NCBI RefSeq assembly: GCF_963675165.1
Contig: NC_087380.1
Location: 7,512,517 to 7,576,516 of the forward strand
DNA: 64,000 nucleotides
From: Halichondria panicea
Lineage: Eukaryota > Porifera > Demospongiae > Suberitida > Halichondriidae
Reading direction: 5' to 3'
In this document: in pieces, positions 1 to 15,700 of the stretch
Numbering within the stretch: position 1 is the stretch's first letter
Layout: every line of letters begins with the position of its first letter
Notes under the pieces: generated by a model
Database searches by the model: none
What the model was told of the DNA's origin: nothing
Seen by the model: the letters and a program-made list of their open reading frames with translations, nothing else
Position numbers and translations under genes: made by a program

Positions 1-55
1 AGAAATCCCCCAAACAACCAGTATATACACATATCATATTAGTCTAAACACTCAC

Positions 56-924
56 ATCTTGAATGGCCCCCATTACATTGTGCTGGATTTCTTCTTGGAG
101 AGACATGATAGCTTGGATGTATGCTGTGTGTGTGGTGTGGGTGTATGTGGTGTGTGTGTGTGGGTGTGTGTGTGTGTGTGTGTGTGAAGTGTGCACTCAC
201 TGTCCTTCTTGTCACAGTTGATTGCTACTCCTAGCATTAGTTGTATCAGCTTGGCCATTTCCTGTGGTGAGCCAGTCTCTGCAGCTTCTCTCACGTCAGG
301 GGCCTGGAATGTGGCCAGGGACACGTGGAGGACATCTTTGTAGTAACTCATTAAGGCATTGTGTATCTTCTTGAGATTGTTGTGCTGTATGTGGGGTGTG
401 TGTGGGGTGTGTGTGTGGGTGGAGTGTGTGTGTGTGTGTGTGTGGGTGTATGTGTGTGTGTGGGTGTGTGGGTGGTATCACTAGGAGATTATATGTACAC
501 AAAACAAACAAAGCCATAATTATGGTATTATATTAGGCTAAACCTCAAGTGTCGCATAATTAGAGAGTCCCTTTAATTAGAATAGGTACAGTAATACGAC
601 TTCAAGGAGCAATGAATACAATTACATGACTTCCCCTCTTCTCACTCTGAGCTTCCAGTTGCCAGCCGTCTCAGTGATGATCTTGCTTCTCCATTCGCTA
701 GTGAACACGTCTGGAGACAGCTGCACTAGACAGTCCGCAATGGCTGCCCCCTCGTGGACTGCCCCCTCGTCAAACAATAACGTACCCCCCAGAGCAAGGC
801 AGTTCTCCAACTGGAAGGGGGTGTCGTAAAATAATTTTATACACCAATCATTATTGATGACTGGTTGCATACTTACCCATTTCACAAGGCTTGTGTATAG
901 CTCAGTGTCGCTTTCAGTGGCCAT
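56..924 (-). CDS. HOOK-family dynein/endosome adaptor, N-terminal part (runs off left edge)
   Basis: Four exons are visible on the minus strand: 924-877, 810-646, 384-201 and 123-56; the rest lies beyond base 1. Joined, they start MATESDTELYTSLVKW and contain the stretches NWKLRHNNLKKI, LGVAINCDKK and YIQAIMSLQEEIQHNV, which line up in order with the N-terminal Hook domain (calponin-homology-like) of HOOK1-3. In that family this domain binds dynein light intermediate chain, and the following coiled coil (not visible here) links cargo vesicles to dynein. Splice phases agree across all joins. The start was chosen because the ATG at 924 directly precedes the conserved first helix. Introns 2 and 3 are rich in GT/CA repeat. 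The gene diverges from RPS28, with 209 bp between start codons. Which HOOK paralogue it corresponds to cannot be told. Confidence 0.88.
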
Positions 925-1133
925 TAATATCAGTGCTACAGTCTCTGAGTCTCTGTAAGGGCTTTCTTTTTCCAAATTTCTTTGGCTTGTCTAAAAAGAT
1001 AAGTAGTTATTAGCCTCGATTCCAGGCCGCCCTCGAAAGTCGCGGCGACCCGGAGATCACCGAGTTGACATGCGCGATACAAAAACCACGTGCTTTCTCT
1101 TGCCCCTTCTTCTCGACCCAAGGTGAATCGAAT
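925..1133. promoter_or_regulatory. Shared divergent promoter HOOK / RPS28 with TOP-like tract
   Basis: The 209 bp between the two start codons must contain both 5' UTRs and promoters. It holds an E-box palindrome CACGTG at about 1087-1092, followed by a pyrimidine-rich tract at about 1092-1115, some 20-40 bases before the RPS28 ATG. Such a tract matches the position and composition of a 5' terminal oligopyrimidine (TOP) start of ribosomal protein mRNAs. The start site itself is inferred. Confidence 0.5.
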
Positions 1134-1440
1134 ATGGACAAACCTAGGTACGCGAAAGTAAGTTGTCTCTCAACCTTGCTGAAGTGTTGACGGACAAATC
1201 ACCTGTACATTATTGTGACCATAGGTTATAAAGATCTTGGGACGCACAGGGAGCCAAGGACAGGCTACACAAGTGAGTGATCCATCCTGTGGTACATGGT
1301 GATATTGAAATTGTGTTTAGGTACGCGTTGAGTTTCTGGACGATGGCCGTGCAATTATCAGGAATGTGAAGGGACCAGTTCGAGAAGGAGACGTACTGTG
1401 CCTCCTTGAAAGTGAAAGAGAAGCAAGGAGATTACGTTGA
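1134..1440 (+). CDS. RPS28: 40S ribosomal protein S28 (eS28)
   Basis: Three exons, 1134-1157, 1225-1272 and 1321-1440, encode 63 residues, close to the usual 69. After a short divergent N-terminus the protein reads [11 protein letters not shown], then [14 protein letters not shown] and ends [10 protein letters not shown], the near-invariant signature of eS28. It is a small-subunit component near the mRNA exit channel. Both introns are under 70 bp, have consensus GT-AG ends and are in phase 0. The protein is slightly shorter than other eukaryotic S28 because the N-terminal leader is only eight codons. A pyrimidine tract upstream suggests TOP-type translational control, as for other ribosomal protein genes. 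Confidence 0.96.
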
Positions 1441-1846
1441 GTGAGTGCAGTCCCTAATCATTCAACACATGCGCGCACAAGGCATACATGAAAAGCATAT
1501 TTGTCTTGTCTTGTACTGTTTACCTGAAAAGCTACTGTTGCATAATTATAGATTAGGCTTATGTATTTCTCTCGATGGATATATGTGTGTCTTTCCCTTG
1601 CAGATGTACGTATCAATGTCAGCAGTGAAGCGCTCTCTTCAGCTAGTGTCTGTCTGTGAACATTTTACTATTGAGAATGATTTTGTGGTGTGTATACTGT
1701 TGGCTGTAAAAGTTGATGACATTTTCAGCGACGACCTATACCAATCATAAGTTACATAATACAATGTGTATATCAGACGACCAATACCAACTCATCGGGC
1801 AGGTGAAACGATACATACCTAAAATACATTTATTTCTGCATGCACA
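1441..1846. other. Spacer RPS28-ATG10, no gene seen
   Basis: About 400 bp holding the RPS28 3' UTR and the ATG10 promoter/5' UTR. The open frames here are short, resemble no protein known to me and have no supported splice partners. No tandem repeat or hairpin stands out. Confidence 0.5.
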
Positions 1847-2533
1847 ATGTCAAGTAGCTACCTGCCCTATCAACAATTTGAGAGCGATGCCAGAGAGTTG
1901 GTGGATATCTCAGCTCGGATAGGAGATGGCTGGGAGCTCAAAACCATCAAGATCTGCTCTGAACCAGAAACTATATTCCTTTCAAAGACCATTACCAACC
2001 ACACTATCGACACGGCTGAAAAGGACTCGATAGAACTGACTAATGATGTTCTACTGGACCTAGTGGGACCGTCAGAAGTAGAAGATGTTATCGATCCAGC
2101 TGTCGCTATTAGCCACCTACCTACACTACAGCAAACAGTGTGTGTGGAGTACCATATAGTGTACAGTGATTCTTATGAAGTGCCTATACTCTACTTCAAT
2201 GCGACTCAATCTAACGGACAACAATTGTCACTCGATGATATTTGGAAAATTGTTTCAAAGGATCTAATATCTTCTAATACGGATAGATGGAGTCTGGTAT
2301 CGCAGCAAGAGCATCCTCTCCTGGGTCGGCCATTTTATCATGTCCATCCTTGCCACACTGCCAAGGTGATGGGGAAAGCTCTGACTGTATTAAGTTGTGA
2401 GCAGCATCGATCAGAAACAATGTCTTCAAACGGAGGAACAAATTCTCCAAACTATTTGATAGCTTGGTTGAGCACATTTGGGCCACTGGTGGGACTCAGA
2501 GTGCCATTGGGTTTTGTGAGGGCAGAGGAGTGA
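1847..2533 (+). CDS. ATG10: Autophagy E2-like enzyme ATG10
   Basis: Single open exon of 228 residues, normal for ATG10. The C-terminal half has the family core HPLLGRPFYHVHPCHTAKVM followed by YLIAWLSTFGPLVGL. The Cys in HPC (about residue 169) is the catalytic cysteine that carries ATG12 as a thioester before transfer to ATG5, so the enzyme supports ATG12-ATG5 conjugation and autophagosome growth in the cytosol. The central DDIWKIVSKDL and the conserved histidines around the active site fit the E2-like fold. The start is the first ATG of the frame, and the N-terminus (FESDARELVDIS) fits the first helix. Being intronless is notable beside multi-exon neighbours, but there is no sign of a retrocopy tail. 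It converges on NIPSNAP. Confidence 0.93.
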   Translation: MSSSYLPYQQFESDARELVDISARIGDGWELKTIKICSEPETIFLSKTITNHTIDTAEKDSIELTNDVLLDLVGPSEVEDVIDPAVAISHLPTLQQTVCVEYHIVYSDSYEVPILYFNATQSNGQQLSLDDIWKIVSKDLISSNTDRWSLVSQQEHPLLGRPFYHVHPCHTAKVMGKALTVLSCEQHRSETMSSNGGTNSPNYLIAWLSTFGPLVGLRVPLGFVRAEE

Positions 2534-2946
2534 CTGTATTCCTTGTGTGTGTGTATATATGCATGCTTCTGTACGTGTGTCTATGCTACATGTCCATTAT
2601 TTTTGTGATTAACTGTACTCTGATTTTATATGATGAATGGTTCTAATTATAAAACTAATTTTCTAAAATCAGATTTTATATGGTAGTTATAATGGGCTTT
2701 ATAAAAGAGGGCGTCCTAACCGAGGCTGGTTCTATAATTGGAACGCTTCCGGTATATATATATAATAAATGTGTGAACTCAATATGTTCAATATATTCAA
2801 TTTCAATGAATTCTTTGTAAATATCGTCAGCATGTTGACACAGTAGTACAGTGGGCACAATACATCAGATAAGACACTAGGTATTGTCACAAAATAATTG
2901 CGAGTCTTCCTTACAAATTAAACAGCTATAGAAGTGACACACAGTA
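2534..2946. other. Convergent 3' spacer ATG10 / NIPSNAP
   Basis: About 410 bp between two stop codons. It contains an AATAAA at 2764-2769 on the plus strand that could serve ATG10, and a short TA-rich stretch at 2755-2765. The minus-strand open frame here (60 codons) has no family resemblance and is treated as chance. Confidence 0.5.
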
Positions 2947-5251
2947 TTATTGCAGTGGAGAGTAGGCTGTTGGAATGAGGACCCTCACTGCCATGTAGCG
3001 AATCAACGGAACTGTGTGAAGTGTGTGTGTGACGTGTGTGTGGGATGTGTGGGTGTACACACATGAACACTATAATTATATGTATACAATAGGCCATAGA
3101 TGAACAAGTTAGTTTTGTACATGTACAATACAGCAGTAAGCAACACAGTGGACAAGGCAGGCCTCTAGGATAGCGCTACTGCAATGACAGTATTTCACTG
3201 TATTCACACACACACACACACACACACCCACACCCACACGCACACACCCACACACCTGTTCTCATGACACACTCGTCCCAGCCAGGTACTGACCACGCCT
3301 CTTGTCTCATCTCCTGCCGGTCAACCAGGTCCTTGTACGCTAACAAAAGAGATGACAAACTAACAAGTAACACTGACGACTACATACTCATACACCATAC
3401 TCACCCCACAAATGGTGCACCTGATGCATCTCCCCAATCTGAGAAAACCATCCACCGATTGACTCATCCTTACGATAGTGTATTCCCGTCTCCCTGCACA
3501 AACATATTAAGGGCACTGCATGATTATTATAGACAGACAGTACTTACCATGCTTGACCCCATTCAATCAGAGTCCCAGGCTGCAGAGAGAAATCAAAATG
3601 CACGTATATTATACCAATGCAAGTTAAAATGACCACTTCACAAGCCAAGTTCTGTTACATTATTCTCGTATTTTAAGATACCGTTCATATTTGGGAGATG
3701 AAAAAATTTGCCAATTTCGGCTAAAATGAGAAATTATGACCGTCACAAAATTTTGGATTCATTGAAAGGCCTCTCTCTAAGCTTTCAGAAAATCATAAAA
3801 TGAATCTGATTGGACCAACAGAACTAAAGTTATGGCCGTTCAAAGTTACATTATTTAACGCTGGCAACTGACTCTGAGAGTGTAGGTTCTCATTTCGTAG
3901 AGTCCCTTTGGTGTCATAGTGCTGTGGTCAGCCGGGGCCCAGAATGCAAAGGGGAGGATGACCTGGGAACTACGGCGGTCCAACATCTTGGCCCGTGTCT
4001 TCAGATATTCATTCCAATGCTGCATCAAACAAACTCCAAATCTAGAGCTACGTATGTGTACAGTAAACAATTAAGCACAGTAGAACCCCTCTATAACAGA
4101 CACCTTTAGGGAATTAAGTTTTGGCCATTGTACAGAGGTGGCCTTTGTTGAGGGGCTGTTTTGCAAACACACATTTTTGATTTGGACCAGGATATCTGGC
4201 CTGGCCCCACTGTATATACATAGCATATACGTACATGCGGCGTTAGAAACACGAGGCAGAGTGTTAGAGTTAGCATTGGCTCAGAACATATACTCAATTT
4301 AAGGCCGTACAAAGATAGCTACATGCACATGTGCTATAAGGTGTTACATGTACCAGGACAATTGCTCTCTCTTACCTTATCTTCATTAAGCATCTGTTTG
4401 GCCTTGGACACAGAAGCGTAATCTTCATATTTCCAAAGATGAGCTGTCGGCACAAATACACAAATGTATAATTATAGTTTGTAGCAACAAGAGTGCTGAT
4501 ATTGGCGTATGTGCGCTCACTAGCTTGGTCCTGCACTGGTCCGACCATGGTGGTCCAGCTGCCAAACAGTTGGGCAGGTATCTCTGGACTATCGTTCACT
4601 CTCAGAAATGCCTCTCCACTGCAAAGAAGTCAGTACACTTGTAAGCTAACAAACCATCTTGTAGCTCTATCAGAGAGCTATACTATTAAACACATCTTTT
4701 CCTAACCCAAGATGATATGGTAATTCAAACTTAGCACCCAATATCAGATAAATAGCCCAATTCTTTAAAATCGGAAGATTTGAGCCAGAAAGTTCATACA
4801 TTGCTTGAGGGTGATTACACAATAGACTTACGATGCTTTTAGGTAGTCTTCCATGTACTCTGGTTTAACTCTGTGCACTGTGGGAACAAGAAAATGGCAA
4901 CACTGGCAGAAATCTCATCAACTAGTTATCTCGTTAATCAATAATTAATTAATAAATGTGTAATTATTAAAAGCAGGTACCAGCATGAATCAATGACATT
5001 ATATGCAATCGTCCAATCCTCGATAGATATACACGACTAGCCAGGTATTTATAACACAACAAAAACTACGCACACTCCATCTCAAAGAGGTGACCCTCGT
5101 CCTTGCTGAGCACTCGTGACTGTGACTTCTTGGGGACATCACTCTTGCTACCAAACAGACCTCTAGCATGGAGCCTCGCTAGCCCCCCATCCCTGGAGAC
5201 CAGTGCCCTTAGGCCGTGGAGCCTGGACGTACTTCTGCACAGAGAAAGCAT
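2947..5251 (-). CDS. NIPSNAP-family mitochondrial protein
   Basis: Nine exons: 5251-5070, 4870-4832, 4618-4521, 4443-4376, 4019-3873, 3579-3548, 3493-3405, 3339-3256 and 3011-2947. They give 267 residues, against 284 in NIPSNAP1. The N-terminus (MLSLCRSTSRLHGLRALVSR) is arginine-rich and lacks acidic residues, as expected for a mitochondrial presequence. Family blocks follow in order: [62 protein letters not shown] and the end VRVLIPTAYSPLQ. NIPSNAPs carry two ferredoxin-like stress-response barrels; they act in mitochondrial quality control and binding of autophagy receptors. The exon 1/2 join could use another nearby acceptor, shifting two or three residues. Intron 5 holds a foldback-repeat copy. 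The gene diverges from MED31 across 101 bp. Confidence 0.92.
3655..3850. repeat. Foldback repeat copy in NIPSNAP intron (mostly right arm)
   Basis: This copy has the family's central part and its complete right arm, ending with the words CTAAGCTTTCAGAAAATCAT and CTAAAGTTATGGCCGTT. The left arm is short or lost. It lies in intron 5 of the minus-strand NIPSNAP gene and matches the better preserved copies near 31.6, 53.9 and 57.9 kb. Confidence 0.75.
4078..4220. mobile_element. MITE-like fragment, CAGTAGAACC end
   Basis: Begins CAGTAGAACCCCTCTATAAC, resembling ends of pogo/Tigger-type DNA transposon derivatives, and goes on with TTTTGGCCATTGTACAGAGG and a CTGGCCTGG stretch. A second, more diverged relative lies at about 53105-53230. 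There is no transposase, so it would be non-autonomous. It lies in intron 4 of NIPSNAP. The class is inferred from end sequence only. Confidence 0.5.
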
Positions 5252-5352
5252 CTTCAGTACAGTAGCTTTATAACTTACACAATGGTGGGGGTGTGTGTGC
5301 TTGGAAAAAGGGGGTGGGGCTACCTCGGCTTCATCCTGCAAAATGGTCGAGA
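5252..5352. promoter_or_regulatory. Shared divergent promoter NIPSNAP / MED31
   Basis: Only 101 bp separate the two start codons, so both core promoters and both 5' UTRs overlap or extend into the opposite gene. I see no TATA box. It contains a GGGTGGGG stretch near 5311-5318. Confidence 0.55.
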
Positions 5353-6110
5353 ATGGAAGCTATTCTTCACCCGTTGATCAGGCAGCTCAACCTTCCCACA
5401 GGTAATGGCATGCTGGATATCTATTGTATGTGTATCTATTATATGTGCTCTTCCTCACACTTTAGACGCACAACACAACCCTGAGAAATATCGGTTTGAA
5501 GTGGAGTTGGAATTTGTACAGTGTTTGGCCAATCCAAGCTATTTGAACTGTGAGCATTTTTAATCACATAATATCACGTCGCTAATATTTTATCGTATAG
5601 TTCTGGCCCAGAGAGGTTTCTTCAAAGAGAAAGAATTCACCAACTATCTGGAATATCTTCAGTATTGGAAACAACAAGAGTACACGCAATACCTGAAGTA
5701 AGTACACCACATGATGCGCACGCATACAACTATGAACTCTATTACTGTGAGCCCTCTATTTAAAGCGACATTTAATACAAATGCTGCTCTAATTATGGGC
5801 GAAATATCCAAATGTTGCATATTTAGAGTGTCGTCTAATGACGGTACTCCATTTCAGGTACCCTCAGTGTCTACACTTTCTGGACCTCCTCCAGTCAGAG
5901 CAGTTTCGTCATGAAATAGCAAACGCTCAGTGCTCCAAGTTTGTTGAGGAGCAGCAGTTGCTGCATTGGCATCATTACACCAAGAAGAGAATGCAGTTTC
6001 AGGACAAACTTTGTGAGTTCACCATTAATTATCTAGCCAGCTGTCTATATTCATATGCAATTTTTCCTTTTACAGTATCGCAAGCAAAGATCCCAATGAG
6101 TCAAAAATGA
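5353..6110 (+). CDS. MED31: Mediator complex subunit 31 (SOH1)
   Basis: Five exons, 5353-5401, 5466-5549, 5601-5697, 5858-6012 and 6076-6110, give 139 residues (human 131). The conserved core is present almost unbroken: FEVELEFVQCLANPSYLN, FLAQRGFFKEKEF, KYPQCLHFLDLL and EEQQLLHWHHYTKKRM. MED31 is the most conserved small subunit of the Mediator middle module, next to MED7, and works in RNA polymerase II preinitiation complex assembly in the nucleus. The start at 5353 was chosen because only its frame gives phase 1 at the first donor, matching exon 2; the ATG eight bases upstream is out of frame. All introns are under 170 bp. Confidence 0.96.
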
Positions 6111-6710
6111 CTGTCTTAATTAATCATAAAATTCAATGCTATTATTCTTTTTGGTCTGTACATGCTATAATTCTTGAGTATAATTGCATAAAAAAAACTA
6201 CTGGCCAGTAGCAACTAAGGAACTACTACCACTGTAGTAGGGCTGCCACCTAATGAAAGGCACCAGGGCTGCCGCCTAATGAAAGGCACCAGGACTACTG
6301 ACTAACATAAATGAAAGCCTGACAGTAGCTTGTGGATGACCAGTTCACCTACAGCTCCGGAGCCCCGGTTTATAACCCACGCGCTACATGGTGAACTGCA
6401 ACAATACCCCACGCAATTGCAAGTGTTATAGCCGCCCACATAACTTATGACAAATCATCCTCTATCCATGTCTCAAGATCAGTTGTTTAGCTCCAGCTAA
6501 TTCATTCACAAAATCACAAGGATAGCAGATCAGTCATGAACGATGCAGACAAGACTTATAAAATTCTTCTCCAGCTGGTACATGTAAAGAAGTGAACAAC
6601 TTATTCAATAAATTATTAGACACATACATGTGCACTCAACACACTCAACTCTATAACAAAAACAAGCAATATAATTATTAGATAATGAAGTTACTAATCT
6701 GCGACAGTTT
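6111..6710. other. Convergent 3' spacer MED31 / ATP5F1D
   Basis: About 600 bp without a supported gene. It contains a direct repeat of roughly 27 bp (GGGCTGCC..CCTAATGAAAGG) at about 6239-6293 and an AATAAA at 6607-6612. No inverted-repeat element of the families seen elsewhere is evident. Confidence 0.5.
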
Positions 6711-7514
6711 CTAGTTTCCCTCGAGAGCCTTCAACATGGCCTCGTACAGTTCCACTCCGATATTAGCCTCTGCCCTATCCTGCTCTGAGGATGATGAGGT
6801 CAACTTCTGTTGACACTTTTCAAGACCTGTCCTAGCAGCCTGCAAAGAAACACACAATCAATGTTGTTACATTGTGTTACCAGTTAAAAAAAGAAGGGTT
6901 ATTTTGATGTATTTTCCTAAGGGTATGGGAGAGGGACTTTACCAATGTGCAGACACTATATACACACACACACACACACACTGTTTAGTCTACAATGTAC
7001 AATCGAGTGTATAACAGCCGACCTGTGCATCCAGTCTGTCCAGGGGAACAGCCTCCTCGGCAAGAATTTGAACAGTACTGTCCGTGTTGATGGTCACCGT
7101 ACCACTGCTTGCTGTATACAATAAACGACAAACATAACACTGTATACAGTGGATATAGAATCACAGTCTCACCAAAGTACTTGACTGTCTTGTTATCATC
7201 TTCGTAGATTGTCACGAGACCTGGTTTAAGAACAGAGACGGCAGGAACGTGATCGGGTAGGATACCAAAGGATCCAGTAGTTGCAGACACGTCCACTTGC
7301 TTCACATTCACATTGTCATAGAAAGACTGGACAAAGAAAATTCTAATTAATGCACATACTTTGTATTCTACTTCTAAAGATGGCGAAATACCTCATAAGG
7401 AGACCCGAATGTTAGAGGGATCATTGAAGCTCCATTGCTGTATCCTCTGGTAGCTATCCATCCCGCTCTGAGGCTAGTTCCAAGCAATCTTCCAACTCTC
7501 AACGAGGCAGCCAT
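6711..7514 (-). CDS. ATP5F1D: ATP synthase subunit delta, mitochondrial
   Basis: Four exons, 7514-7392, 7326-7173, 7111-7023 and 6839-6711, give 164 residues (human 168). The start MAASLRVGRLLGTSLRAGW is a basic mitochondrial presequence. The N-terminal beta sandwich shows VKQVDVSATTGSFGILPDHV followed by LKPGLVTI, close to animal delta. The C-terminal helical hairpin follows with LAEEAVPLDRLDA and the end LKALEGN. The protein is part of the F1 central stalk that couples c-ring rotation to ATP synthesis at the matrix face. Phases match at every join. It diverges from CENPC, with 252 bp between starts. Confidence 0.96.
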
Positions 7515-7766
7515 TTTGTATTGTTACCCAAGCTATAATGACCTTTGAACTTTAATAGAAAGTTGTGTGGCGGGAAAAGTATGATTAAGGACACCTCTTT
7601 TCTGTTCTGTCTTGGCCGCTAAGCTCACCACCTGTAAACAAAGACACCCAATAAAGAGAGCTACCAATCTTTTGTACAATAAGCAAGCAAGAAAAGGGAA
7701 CAAAACATTGGGAAGTGGAGTTAGAGATAGGTGTGCTCTATTTGGAATCACGCTAGATTGAAAATA
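7515..7766. promoter_or_regulatory. Divergent spacer ATP5F1D / CENPC
   Basis: The 252 bp between start codons must carry both promoters. No TATA box is evident. The minus-strand open frame that crosses it has no family resemblance. Confidence 0.5.
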
Positions 7767-12616
<4,850 letters not shown>

Positions 12617-12793
12617 CAGTTATATATGTATAGTTATTATGTGTGTATATGTAATTAGTATGTAAATCCAATTTGATTTTATTGCAACATGTTTAGCGGC
12701 CACTTATCGAGTCTCATAATTGATATTATTGTTTCGATTAATGGCCGCTCGTGGCAAAGTGCATGTGGGCGTGGTCTGTGTACACAATCAAAC
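12617..12793. promoter_or_regulatory. CENPC-NDUFA11 same-strand spacer
   Basis: 176 bp hold the CENPC 3' UTR and the NDUFA11 promoter. No clear polyadenylation signal or TATA box was identified. Confidence 0.4.
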
Positions 12794-15700
12794 ATGTCTG
12801 AAGCTGGAAACACAGAGGAGCTCAACTTAGGATGTGATGAAGCCGGGGAGGATTGCTTTGGGAAGGTCATAACTTATGGAGGAAAATCAGCAATAGCTGG
12901 TGGGTGTGTGAAGATGCCTGGTGTGCTTTATTTAGATGCATACTGTGGTTTGTACTGTACAGGTGGTCTGGTTGGATCTGCCGAGGGCTGTTTCCTGAGC
13001 CCAGTGCCTAACTCCACCACTCCCATGTTGGTACGAGCACTCGGGCTCATCGCCAGACGATCCATGCTCTTTGGTAAGCAGAACGTCCAATTATTATATA
13101 ATTTACTTCCATGTATCGTAGTCGATATATATTTTTATATGGTGCTATAATAATATTATAATAGAACGAAATATTTCAGTTTTGTGTGGCGCTGTAATTA
13201 TATACATCCACCCCCGTACATTCAGTGATTGCAGTTCATTAGCTATAATTATCATAATAAGACGCCCACACTCAACGGTATTGCAGAGGCTAATTGCTAA
13301 ACCAAGGCATGCGTGTCGTACCTCCTCTGACGTATGGTACATGCGTGCATTTCAGTAGCTACAATTCTGTGTTATTTGGAGGCACATAAACTGAGGTCTT
13401 GAGTGTCCTATTTCAATCAGAAAGAGTTTGGTTAGTAGACCTTTGACCCTTTTAACAGCTGAAATAATTATGGTGTGCTTAATAACTTAAACCTTCCATT
13501 TTGAAGAAAAAGCGTGGGATATTATTTTATAGCCTTTGGGTTTTTTTGTGGAGCTAGCTTTGAGTGGCCATAACTTTAGTTTCCATAGTCTATTTTCAAA
13601 ACTAAAAGATGCATTTAGTAGCTGTTTGATAGAGCTACAATATGGTATTCTTAAAATTAATCGCTAATTTCTTTCTAGTGTAAATCCATCCTTTTTCAGG
13701 TCAAGCTTTGTATGGACTTACTTTTATTGATGTACGTGATTGTTAGTGTATACAATGACATGGTTTGCGTCTCCCACCACTTTCCTCCAGCCATTTGGAC
13801 TCGATATAACTAGTGGGGGTAATGTAGTTAAAAGCGTGTGTTTAATAATTATGGCACGGACGGCTTGAAGTGATTGGGGTTTTGAAACTTGAGCCCGACT
13901 CCCTTCAGTGGGTTCTGCGTAGCAGCGGTATACAGTGTTCATTACAGCCGCCCTAATGCGATTTTCTCTAGTCCGTGTTCTGAGCTCTAGCTGTGAAAGA
14001 TGATATGTAATTGGCCCAGTCAAAACAGAGCAGAGGCTGCCAGTAGACACAAGTAGGTAGGTACAACATCCCATGGCCTACCAGACAGTGTGTGTACTCT
14101 CACCTCTGTCTCTCTTTATCTCAGTCTCTCTTTGTCTCAGTACTGACTAACCACCAGCTTCCTGTAACTGGAGCAATGAAGTGTTTGTCCTAGTGTAACT
14201 TGATTCCACACATAGAACTCTTTCCTGAGGAAATCGTTTAGTTATTAAACAGCTGAAAATTTGTCTCTCTAAAAATTGGGTATCATGTAGTTGTCTGTAC
14301 ACTGAACCAAGCATAATCCGTGTGCAAGCATGACTTGGGCAGGACAGTAATCAAGGCCATAGGCAATGGGGGGCTTTGGGCTCCCAGTTTCTTAAAATAA
14401 TCCTCCTGCATTGGTTATGTGTTATGAGTCAGAGCCCCTAACTTGTTGAGAGTTGTCTATACGGCCTTAATTGTTATAATTATATGTGGTGGTGTACGTA
14501 CAAGTATGGTGAAGGCTGACCTATGAAGATGAGCTGTACATGTACTGGGACACCTGGTCGTCATGTTGTGTATGATAATGAATGGATGGGCTATATAAGT
14601 GGATTATGAGAGAACATGACCTGATATAGCAATAATTAAATCAAGTGTTTGGCTCAATGGTGTCCTGTACATTCTTTCCCATCCGATTTCAATGGAATGG
14701 TTTCAAATATGCTATTAGCATTTGTGTCTTTGGTAGTCCATTGAACAAAAACATCTCACTGACCACACACACACACAACGCCCACACACACACATACTTA
14801 CGCTGGTAAGCTCCAACTATTTCCTCATTTATGATAATTATGCATTTTTCTCATGCAGTGTGGCCCCAATAATTTGATTGTCATTGTCTAGTCAGATTTG
14901 TTTCAGATGATTTAGAATAATAACTAGAACATTTCTGACAAGAATGAGATACATCGTTGTATGGTGGGTGCCGTCATTGACAGTTGTCACAGTGTGTCAT
15001 TCCTGCATTCTAGAATAATTCAATTATGTCCAACCCAGTCATAGTGACATAGTGTAAGCATTTGGCCTTTGGATTCTTGTTGGTGATTGCATTCCAACCA
15101 TAGGTAGCTAGTGGTCTGGTCTGTGCGCTTGCAGGTGGAACCCGTATAAGTGTTATTGGTAGCTGGTGGTCTGGTCTATGCGCTTGCAAGTGGAACCCAT
15201 ATAAGTGTTATAGGTAGCTGGTGGTCTGGTCTGTGCGCTTGCAAGTGGAACCCATATAAGTGTTATTGGTAGCTGGTGGTCTGGTCTGTGCGCTTGCAAG
15301 TGGAACCCGTATAAGTGTTATTGGTAGCTAGTGGTCTGGTCTATGCGCTTGCAAGTGGAACCCGTATAAGTGTTATAGGTAGCTGGTGGTCTGGTCTGTG
15401 CGCTTGCAAGTGGAACCCATATAAGTGTTATAGGTAGGTGGTCTGGTCTGTGCGCTTGCAAGTGGAACCCGTATAAGTGTTATTGGTAGCTAGTGGTCTG
15501 GTCTATGCGCTTGCAAGTGGAACCCGTATAAGTGTTATAGGTAGCTGGTGGTCTGGTCTGTGCGCTTGCAAGTGGAACCCATATAAGTGTTATAGGTAGG
15601 TGGTCTGGTCTGTGCGCTTGCAAGTGGAACCCATATAAGTGTTATTGGTAGCTGGTGGTCTGGTCTGTGCGCTTGCAAGTGGAACCCGTATAACTGTTGG

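Noticed and set aside
1445-1750. 101-codon plus-strand open frame after RPS28
   Set aside because: No similarity that I recognise and no neighbouring exon with matching phase; it is most likely 3' UTR.
13724-14074. 116-codon minus-strand open frame in NDUFA11 intron 2
   Set aside because: No recognisable domain, no splice partners and no family resemblance.
15103-15698. Regular repeat array considered as a CRISPR
   Set aside because: Units are contiguous with no unique spacers, and the host is animal intron DNA.
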